10,054 nucleotides of DNA, taken from positions 1 to 10,054 of the forward strand of contig CBINIT010000035.1 in NCBI GenBank assembly GCA_966250865.1, read 5' to 3'. Origin of the DNA: CAYGGE01 sp966250865 (GTDB lineage: Bacteria > Patescibacteriota > UBA1384 > CAYGGE01). This document shows positions 5,366 through 10,054 of the stretch, piece after piece. The notes beneath the pieces were generated by a model, which saw nothing but the letters and a program-made list of their open reading frames with translations, made no database searches and had not been told where the DNA came from. A program made the translations under genes and the position numbers. Position 1 is the stretch's first letter; the number at the start of each line of letters is the position of its first letter.

Positions 5366-5470
5366 TTAAAATATTTTTGTTATGGCGTAAATAACTAAAC
5401 CAGCCAGTATAATCCAACAAAGCCAGTACATCACATTTTGGTACGTTGGTCCTTTGTTATTCCTACTCAT
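5366..5470 (-). CDS. Very small single-span membrane protein (34 aa), copper operon
   Basis: This gene is easily missed because of its size. It reads MSRNNKGPTYQNVMYW, then LCWIILAGLVIYAITKIF before a TAA stop at 5366-5368. Residues 14-31 form one hydrophobic span, after a basic polar N-terminus, so it is probably an inner-membrane protein with the N-terminus inside. A strong ribosome site, AGGAGG at 5 nt, lies within the last codons of the HXXEE gene, and the two genes overlap by 8 nt in different frames. Its stop codon in turn forms part of the ribosome site of the 64-aa gene. This chain of coupling signals on both sides is the main evidence that it is translated. Function is unknown. Confidence 0.7.
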   Translation of the reverse strand: MSRNNKGPTYQNVMYWLCWIILAGLVIYAITKIF

Positions 5471-5867
5471 GATGTCCTCCTGGTTTAATCGTATGCGATT
5501 GCTCGCCTACCAGCAATGTTTTCCAATAAAAAAAGCCGAAAGCGATTATTGCGAGCGACGTAACTAGCCCTGGGTAGTAACGCCATGCTAAGACGGCAGG
5601 TACAAGATGAGAAAGTTCAACTATGAAGACGATCCCGATGATCCCCAATAGCCATCGCGGTATCTCGTATCTCTTACTCAGGTGGTGAATACTCATCAAT
5701 AAGCCTAACCATAGAGCCTGAACCCAGAAGAAGATGGTCTGCTGGCTTACTAATAGGTTGCTAGAAAGAGTGGCAATGATTTGGTCAACCTCGTAGAACC
5801 GGGTCAGATATTCCTCAACAGCATGGGCAAGAAAGAGCCAAAATAGGGAGAAGTAAATTTTGCTCAT
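5463..5867 (-). CDS. HXXEE domain membrane protein, copper operon
   Basis: This 134-aa membrane protein carries the HXXEE signature near its N-terminus (HAVEEYLTRF; H15, E18, E19) in the first hydrophobic segment. Further spans lie at about residues 43-60 (TIFFWVQALWLGLLMSIH), 72-92 (WLLGIIGIVFIVELSHLVPAV) and 100-120. The ELSH (84-87) followed by YYPGLVTS (97-104) matches the later conserved part of the family. Its function is not established; paired H and E residues in the membrane suggest a metal site or enzyme. The C-terminal tail ends GGHHE. The frame is open further upstream, but the ATG at 5867 overlaps the DUF305 stop as TGATG, typical of coupled translation. Its 3' end overlaps the 34-aa gene by 8 nt. 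Confidence 0.82.
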   Translation of the reverse strand: MSKIYFSLFWLFLAHAVEEYLTRFYEVDQIIATLSSNLLVSQQTIFFWVQALWLGLLMSIHHLSKRYEIPRWLLGIIGIVFIVELSHLVPAVLAWRYYPGLVTSLAIIAFGFFYWKTLLVGEQSHTIKPGGHHE

Positions 5868-6325
5868 CAGTGCATCATGGGCGCGTCTGAGTTGACGTCT
5901 TCTACCTCCAAGTCGGTCCCATACCAATTCTTATACCAGCCCTTCATCTCATCAATTTCTTTCTGTTGGGCGGTAATAATGGCATTCGCTAAATCTTTGA
6001 TCTCCTGATGATTCGCTTTCTGTTTCGCCTCGCTGGCCATGATAATTGCCCCTTGATGATGAGTAACCATCTGAGTAATGAAGGCTTTGTCAAAGTCATC
6101 ACCTGTCTTGTCCGCTAGCTCGTCGTTCATGGCATTCATCGACATGTTCATACCTGTTCGATCATTATCATGCATTTGCATCATCGAGCTGGCAGCCCCA
6201 CCCATTCCCATCATTCGCATCATGCCGTACATTTGATTATTAACCACGAGGATCGTCAAGACGATACCAAGTAGCAATCCTATGACTCCATAGAGGAGAT
6301 TTTGATTGGATGTATTTTGGTCCAT
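5867..6325 (-). CDS. Membrane-anchored, Met-rich DUF305 protein
   Basis: This 152-aa protein has an N-terminal hydrophobic anchor at residues 10-29 (LLYGVIGLLLGIVLTILVVN). A methionine-rich linker follows (QMYGMMRMMGMGG and SMMQMHDNDRTGMNMSMNAM, about 31-67), and then the DUF305 helical domain with the hallmark FITQMVTHHQGAIIMA (82-97; H89, H90). The C-terminus ends PMMH. DUF305 proteins fold like ferritin-type helical bundles and are often found with copper resistance genes. The Met and His content suits binding of Cu(I) outside the membrane, an inference from composition. The start has AAAGGAG 6 nt upstream. The gene begins 17 nt after the copper ATPase stop, and its TGA overlaps the ATG of the HXXEE gene. 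Confidence 0.92.
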   Translation of the reverse strand: MDQNTSNQNLLYGVIGLLLGIVLTILVVNNQMYGMMRMMGMGGAASSMMQMHDNDRTGMNMSMNAMNDELADKTGDDFDKAFITQMVTHHQGAIIMASEAKQKANHQEIKDLANAIITAQQKEIDEMKGWYKNWYGTDLEVEDVNSDAPMMH

Positions 6326-6342
6326 ACCGGACTCCTTTCGTG

Positions 6343-8493
6343 TTACTTAGTTAATTCTAATCGACGAAGTAATTGGGCGTTAAAGGCTACCACTACTGTT
6401 GAAACAGACATCAAAACGGCGCCGAGGGCAGGCGGGAGAATAATCCCCCAAGGCGCTAAGACGCCTGCAGCTAGCGGAATGGCAAGCACATTGTACCCAG
6501 TGGCCCAGATAAGATTTTGCACCATCTTCGAATAAGTAGCTTTAGATAATCGGATAATCTTTACCACATCACGCGGGTCACTTTTAACAAGGATAATGCC
6601 CGCCGACTCAATCGCTACATCGGTTCCCGCGCCAATTGCGATACCGACATTGGCCTGCGTCAACGCTGGCGCATCATTCACTCCGTCACCCACCATCGCC
6701 ACTTTTGAACCATCTTTTTGTAGCTCCTTAACCTTATCTACTTTGTGCTCTGGTAGAACCTCGGCAAAATATTCGGTGATGCCAAGCTCACGAGCCACAG
6801 CTCTGGCAACCCCTTTTGAGTCACCGGTCAGCATGGCAACCCGCACACCTAGTTCACGAAGCCCTTTAATCGTCTCTTTGGATTCAGGTCGAATCGTATC
6901 GGCAATAGTGACAGCTCCAAGTAGCTCCTTACCTTTCAGAAGATAGATGATCGTCTTACCGGCCTTATCAGCAGCTTCGACTTTGCTGGCAAATGACTCG
7001 GGTGGGGTTATTTGTTTTGCCTCCAGTAGCCGAGGTCCGCCAACAAAGTACGTATCCTTGCCGATCTTTGCGGTTACTCCTCTACCCTTGAGGGCATTAA
7101 AGTCAGCTACTTCCGAGAGTTTCAATTTTCGCTCTTTACTGGCAGTGACCAAGGCCTTACCAATGGAGTGCTCACTCGGCACCTCAACCGACGCAATGAT
7201 TTGCAACACATCACCTGGCTTCATACTGCCAACCGAATAAACGTCAGCTACGCCTTGCTCACCTTTCGTGAGAGTACCGGTCTTATCAAAAAGAACTACA
7301 TCGAGGTTTCGTGCAGCCTCAAGTGCCATACGCTGTCGAACCAGAAGGCCATTACTGGCTGCCTTTGAGGTCGAGATAGCAGTAACCAGCGGCACAGCAA
7401 GACCTAAGGCGTGGGGGCAGGCAATAATAAGCACGCCAACCATACTCTCAAGAGCAAAATTAATGCCCGCTCCCGAAACAAGCCAACCAATTAACGCCCC
7501 AACCCCAGCGATAATAGCAACGAAAGTAAGATAAAAGGCTGCTTTATCGGCGAGAATTTGTGTCTTCGAGTGCGAGGCCTGAGCTTCGGCGACTAATCGC
7601 ATAATGCCAGCTAAGGCGGTTTGTTCGCCAATCTTTGCCACTTTGATACGCAGCGAGCCGTCGCCATTCACTGTCCCAGCAATGACAGCATCACCGACAG
7701 TTTTTGAAACTGGTTTTGATTCACCGGTAATCATGGCTTCATTGACCGAAGAACTACCATGCATAACTTCGCCATCAACAGGAACTTTACTGCCCGGACG
7801 GACGAGCACAACATCGCCGACCTTTAGTTCGCTGACCGCAACTTTTTTTGTTTCTTCGCCAGTAACCAGTTCGGCTTCATCGGGTAAAAGCTTGGCCAGC
7901 TCCTTGAGAGCTCCTTGCGCGCCCTGAACCGATTTCATTTCTAACCAATGGCCGAGCAGCATGATGGTGATAAGCGTAGCCAATTCCCAGAAGAATTCTG
8001 ACCCCTTTATAAAGAAGGTCGTTGCCACGCTGTAGAGATAGGCCGCCATAATGGCGAGCGAAATAAGCGTCATCATACCAGGTAATTTAGCCTTGAGTTC
8101 TGCGACAGCACTTTTAATAAACACCGTACCGCCATAAAAGAAGATGATGGAACCCAAGACAAAAGATAGCCACTGTGAGCCGGGGAACATCGGCATCGAA
8201 AAGCCCAACCATTCCTGGATCATGTGCGAATAAAGCACAATGGGAACGGTGAGTACTAAGCTCAGCCAGAAGCGATCGCGGAACATATTCGGACTGTGTC
8301 CGGCGTGTTTATCGTGGCCACTCTGTTCGCCATGTTCACCGTGAGAAGCATGATTCGTCTTTGGCATATGGTGGGCACAGTAGCGATGAGTCACGCCATG
8401 TGCGTCTCTGACCGTATGTTCCGCAATCATGCCACACAACTCACACTTTACTCCTTTGGGACTCGCTGAATCATGATGTGGGTGATCCATCAT
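6343..8493 (-). CDS. copB: Copper-transporting P1B-type ATPase, CPH (CopB) class
   Basis: This 716-aa heavy-metal pump has TGES (256-259, actuator), a transmembrane CPH (359-361), DKTGT (403-407, phosphorylated Asp403), TGD (556-558) and GDGVNDAP (602-609). CPH instead of CPC marks the CopB-type group, for which Cu(I)/Cu(II)/Ag export is known. GYN (666-668) and MSVST (695-699) supply later membrane ligands. The N-terminus lacks a standard MXCXXC domain; instead residues 1-70 hold 14 His plus CELC (17-20) and C39. The nucleotide-domain motif reads SEHSIG (440-445), with Ser where HP is usual. Eight spans are expected. It overlaps the csoR stop by one base (TAATG). AAAGGA lies 3 nt from the first ATG and 6 nt from the second (8490), so the second Met may be the true start. 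CsoR control is inferred from the operon. Confidence 0.96.
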   Translation of the reverse strand: MMDHPHHDSASPKGVKCELCGMIAEHTVRDAHGVTHRYCAHHMPKTNHASHGEHGEQSGHDKHAGHSPNMFRDRFWLSLVLTVPIVLYSHMIQEWLGFSMPMFPGSQWLSFVLGSIIFFYGGTVFIKSAVAELKAKLPGMMTLISLAIMAAYLYSVATTFFIKGSEFFWELATLITIMLLGHWLEMKSVQGAQGALKELAKLLPDEAELVTGEETKKVAVSELKVGDVVLVRPGSKVPVDGEVMHGSSSVNEAMITGESKPVSKTVGDAVIAGTVNGDGSLRIKVAKIGEQTALAGIMRLVAEAQASHSKTQILADKAAFYLTFVAIIAGVGALIGWLVSGAGINFALESMVGVLIIACPHALGLAVPLVTAISTSKAASNGLLVRQRMALEAARNLDVVLFDKTGTLTKGEQGVADVYSVGSMKPGDVLQIIASVEVPSEHSIGKALVTASKERKLKLSEVADFNALKGRGVTAKIGKDTYFVGGPRLLEAKQITPPESFASKVEAADKAGKTIIYLLKGKELLGAVTIADTIRPESKETIKGLRELGVRVAMLTGDSKGVARAVARELGITEYFAEVLPEHKVDKVKELQKDGSKVAMVGDGVNDAPALTQANVGIAIGAGTDVAIESAGIILVKSDPRDVVKIIRLSKATYSKMVQNLIWATGYNVLAIPLAAGVLAPWGIILPPALGAVLMSVSTVVVAFNAQLLRRLELTK

Positions 8494-8765
8494 TAATCCT
8501 TTCGCTTATTAAACACTGACATGACTTCGGAAATGGCTTTCTCGTCCTCGCCATTTTTAATTGCTTTCGCAACGCAGCTTTTGAGGTGGTTTTCAAGAAT
8601 GAGATTATCGACTTCTTTGAGCGCCTTTTGGATGGCTTGTGATTGATGAATGATGTCGATGCAGTAACTATCGCTTTCTACCATCTCAATGACCTTATTG
8701 AGATGTCCTCGTGAGATCTTGAGTCGGTGAGCAATTCGCTCTTGAATATCTTTAGGTTGATACAT
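8493..8765 (-). CDS. csoR: CsoR-family copper-sensing repressor
   Basis: This 90-aa all-helical protein matches the CsoR/RcnR family. The copper-coordinating triad Cys-His-Cys is present at C35, H60 and C64 (in SYCIDII, ENHLKSC), in the positions typical of Cu(I)-sensing CsoR. RcnR and CstR variants differ at these sites. Residues RLKISRGHLNKVIEM (14-28) form the conserved first helix with basic residues used in DNA contact. Cu(I) binding should release the protein from its operator and turn on the operon. The start has AGGAG 5 nt upstream. A G/C-tract inverted repeat lies about 22 nt before the ATG (8787-8799), supporting autoregulation. The TAA stop shares its last base with the ATPase ATG, so repressor and pump are translationally coupled. 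Confidence 0.95.
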   Translation of the reverse strand: MYQPKDIQERIAHRLKISRGHLNKVIEMVESDSYCIDIIHQSQAIQKALKEVDNLILENHLKSCVAKAIKNGEDEKAISEVMSVFNKRKD

Positions 8766-8786
8766 GATTACTCCTGTTATATATAT

Positions 8787-8799
8787 CCCCCCTCAGGGG
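8787..8799. promoter_or_regulatory. Predicted CsoR operator
   Basis: CCCCCC-TCA-GGGG, flanked by TATATAT on the csoR side and TTATTTAAA on the other, resembles known CsoR operators, which are G/C-tract inverted repeats with AT flanks. It lies between a TTTAAA/TTAAAT stretch and a TATATA stretch on the minus strand, where it would cover the csoR promoter spacer. The exact promoter boxes are uncertain. Confidence 0.7.
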
Positions 8800-8853
8800 A
8801 CTTATTTAAATTTTAGCATATGTATCAAGAAATCAAAAAGATGAGAACTGCAC

Positions 8854-8882
8854 TTGCTCAAACCGTTCTCTCGGACTATAAT
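8854..8882 (+). promoter_or_regulatory. Promoter of the riboflavin operon
   Basis: TTGCTC (8854-8859) and a perfect TATAAT (8877-8882) are spaced by 17 bp. The predicted start near 8889 coincides with the first base before the P1 stem of the FMN riboswitch, so the aptamer would begin at the 5' end of the mRNA. Confidence 0.85.
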
Positions 8883-8889
8883 CAAACTA

Positions 8890-9039
8890 CCTTCAGGGTA
8901 GAGTGTAATTCTCTAACTGGCAGTATAGTCTGCGAGTCCACTTCTGTGGACATGACCTTGGGTAGTTCAAGGACCAACGGTAAAGTCCGGAGATCCATAT
9001 GGATCACTTCCGTCACTAAAAGGCGGGATTATAAGAAGG
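8890..9039 (+). promoter_or_regulatory. FMN riboswitch (RFN element)
   Basis: The RFN consensus can be followed through the segment. P1 pairs CCTTC (8890-8894) with GAAGG (9035-9039). P2 is TAGAG/CTCTA (8899-8915). P3 is GCAG-TATAGT-CTGC (8920-8933), followed by GAG. P4 is GTCCAC-TTCT-GTGGAC (8936-8951). P5 is CCTTG-GGTAGTT-CAAGG (8956-8972). The P6 region reads CAACGGTAAAGTCCGGAG, close to the consensus GACGGTATAGTCCGGAUG, with one A in place of T in the loop. Unlike the usual short junction before P1, about 40 nt follow P6, including a palindromic hairpin GATCC-ATAT-GGATC (8992-9005). The element senses FMN and precedes riboflavin genes, so it should shut them off when FMN is plentiful. Confidence 0.93.
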
Positions 9040-9043
9040 AAAA

Positions 9044-9067
9044 CATTGCTTTTTTGTTGTGGCAATG
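9044..9067 (+). promoter_or_regulatory. Hairpin between FMN aptamer and terminator
   Basis: CATTGC (9044-9049) and GCAATG (9062-9067) pair around a 12-nt U-rich loop. It sits between aptamer and terminator and may belong to the switching region. A small competing hairpin GCTTT/AAAGC (9067-9079) would overlap the terminator's left arm, so it could help antitermination. The switching scheme is inferred from base pairing only. Confidence 0.4.
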
Positions 9068-9075
9068 CTTTTCGA

Positions 9076-9100
9076 AAGCCCTGAAACCGGGCTTATTTTT
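9076..9100 (+). terminator. Intrinsic terminator, expression platform of the FMN riboswitch
   Basis: AAGCCC (9076-9081) and GGGCTT (9089-9094) form a 6-bp hairpin with loop TGAAACC, followed by ATTTTTATT. It lies about 20 nt upstream of the ribE ATG, in the leader and not after a gene. This is the expected position for FMN-induced transcription termination. Confidence 0.8.
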
Positions 9101-9120
9101 ATTACTTAAAAAGGAGTAGC

Positions 9121-9699
9121 ATGTTCACCGGTATCATTACCCATCTCGGCAAGCTTGAAACTGTGGACGACAGCCGCCTCCAATTTTCAGCCGACCCATC
9201 TCTTTGCGACAACCTGTTTATAGGCCAAAGCATCGCTGTCAACGGCACTTGTCTTACTGCTCAATCTTTTACGAAAAGTAATTTCACCGTAGAAGTCATG
9301 CCAGAAACCATGAGCCGTACGATGCTGGGCAATCTGAAGCCAAGTGATATCGTGAACCTTGAACTGCCAGCAACCCCTACGACTTTTCTGGCTGGCCATA
9401 TCGTCCAAGGTCACATCGATGGCATAGGCATACTGACAGACATCACCCCACAGGGCAATAGCCAGCTTCTCGATATCAGTGTACCTGAGCGCCTCATCCC
9501 ATACATCGTGGAAAAAGGTTCGATTGCATTAAATGGTATCTCCCTTACGGTCATACATACGGAAGAAAATATATTGCGCGTCGGAATCATTCCCCATACT
9601 TGGGAGGCCACGATGCTTCACACAGCCAAAATCGGCGACATACTGAACATCGAAGTCGACATTTTGGCAAAGTACATTGAAAAATTAACCAAAAAGTAA
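9121..9699 (+). CDS. ribE: Riboflavin synthase, alpha chain
   Basis: The 192-aa protein catalyses dismutation of two 6,7-dimethyl-8-ribityllumazine molecules to riboflavin, in the cytoplasm as a homotrimer. It shows the family's two similar barrels. The first starts at MFTGI and includes GQSIAVNGTCLT (35-46) and MSRTML (64-69). The second has GHIVQGHIDG (92-101), KGSIALNGISLTV (132-144) and IPHTWEATML (157-166). The usual GGH before the second barrel reads AGH here (91-93), a mild change. Length is close to the usual 200-220 residues. AAAGGAG lies 5 nt before the ATG. Expression should be controlled by the upstream FMN riboswitch. ribH follows after 18 nt, without the ribD or ribBA genes often placed in such operons. 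Confidence 0.97.
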   Translation: MFTGIITHLGKLETVDDSRLQFSADPSLCDNLFIGQSIAVNGTCLTAQSFTKSNFTVEVMPETMSRTMLGNLKPSDIVNLELPATPTTFLAGHIVQGHIDGIGILTDITPQGNSQLLDISVPERLIPYIVEKGSIALNGISLTVIHTEENILRVGIIPHTWEATMLHTAKIGDILNIEVDILAKYIEKLTKK

Positions 9700-9717
9700 G
9701 CAACTAAGGATACTACC

Positions 9718-10054
9718 ATGCAGCACGCCACCCGTCTCCAATCGTTTCCCAAATCAGTAACCGACACTGCACGTATCGGTATCGTTCGGAGTACTTTCAA
9801 TGGCGAGATGACGGAGCGCCTCGAAGAATCATGCCGCGCTACACTCACAACTCTCGGCATCACCCGTGACAATATAGCGAGCTACCCTGTGGCGGGTGCA
9901 CTCGAAATTCCTGTTGTTGTGAACGAGCTGGCGATAACAAAAAAATATGACGCACTTATTGCCCTTGGTGTGGTAGTTAAAGGTGATACGTATCACTTTG
10001 AGCTTGTCGCTAGCGAGTGTGCCAGAAAATGCAGCGATATCGCCGTGCAGTGCG
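9718..10054 (+). CDS. ribH: 6,7-dimethyl-8-ribityllumazine synthase, 3' truncated by window end
   Basis: The first 112 residues of lumazine synthase are present. It condenses 5-amino-6-ribitylamino-uracil with 3,4-dihydroxybutanone phosphate to form the substrate of riboflavin synthase. Recognisable parts are RIGIVRSTFN (19-28), the binding loop GALEIP (60-65), and ALGVVVKGDTYHFELVASE (82-100) with the catalytic-type histidine H93. About 40-45 residues are expected beyond the window. AAGGA lies 7 nt before the ATG. The protein usually forms pentamers or 60-mers with riboflavin synthase nearby. The gene shares the ribE transcript and so the FMN switch. Confidence 0.96.
   Translation, partial: MQHATRLQSFPKSVTDTARIGIVRSTFNGEMTERLEESCRATLTTLGITRDNIASYPVAGALEIPVVVNELAITKKYDALIALGVVVKGDTYHFELVASECARKCSDIAVQC

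Noticed and set aside
5868..5927. Longer start for the HXXEE protein
   Set aside because: The added residues are basic and overlap the DUF305 coding region; the TGATG junction at 5865-5869 explains the start at 5867.
6596..7927. Several plus-strand frames opposite the copper ATPase
   Set aside because: They lie antisense to a clearly conserved gene, have Ser/Thr/Pro/Ala-rich low-complexity translations and no start signals.
8820..9119. Open frame of 99 codons upstream of ribE on the plus strand
   Set aside because: It begins before the promoter and runs through the FMN aptamer and its terminator. It has no ribosome site or domain pattern, so it is an accident of the riboswitch sequence.

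Overview
The window looks like chromosomal DNA from a bacterium using the standard code (TGA and TAA/TAG act as stops; Trp is TGG) with moderate GC. Very tight gene packing, many short conserved proteins, several apparently leaderless genes and the protein mix (YdeI/OmdA-like protein with a CCWIGCIHR tail, small VOC proteins, Orc1/Cdc6-type ATPase, CsoR plus CPH-type copper ATPase) resemble Candidatus Saccharibacteria or another Patescibacteria lineage. That placement is an inference from protein character; no rRNA or ribosomal protein is present to prove it.

Region 1 (115-1364, minus strand): three small cytoplasmic proteins probably transcribed together, VOC/glyoxalase-like, DUF1801 and a Nudix hydrolase. 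A divergent YdeI/OmdA-like gene (1467-1778, plus) has a promoter placed so that its mRNA would start at the ATG. Next come a conserved hypothetical gene (1834-2226, minus), a roughly 140-nt region rich in nested inverted repeats leading into a 66-aa membrane protein (2525-2725, plus), a very strong bidirectional terminator (2732-2768) and a PhnB-like VOC protein (2829-3254, minus).

Region 2 (3288-4818): an AAA+ ATPase with a C-terminal winged helix (3354-4553, minus). Its upstream AT-rich region carries eight copies of TAAACT/AGTTTA in about 115 bp, largely at 9-10 bp spacing. These may be an autoregulatory operator or origin-like binding array. A terminator with a repeated TCGAACCT arm separates it from the next operon.

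Region 3 (4819-8800, minus strand): a compact copper-resistance operon. In order of transcription it encodes CsoR repressor, a CPH-type P1B copper ATPase with a His-rich and Cys-containing N-terminus, a Met-rich membrane-anchored DUF305 protein, an HXXEE membrane protein, a 34-aa single-span protein, a 64-aa two-span protein and a 109-aa membrane protein. Several junctions overlap by 1-8 nt. A G/C-tract inverted repeat just upstream of csoR is the likely CsoR operator. Copper binding to CsoR would release the operon, and the ATPase would export the metal. The DUF305 protein would bind it outside the membrane.

Region 4 (8854-10054, plus strand): a riboflavin operon with a clear sigma70-type promoter, an FMN riboswitch (RFN element) containing an extra hairpin, an intrinsic terminator as expression platform, riboflavin synthase (ribE), and lumazine synthase (ribH), which runs off the window end.
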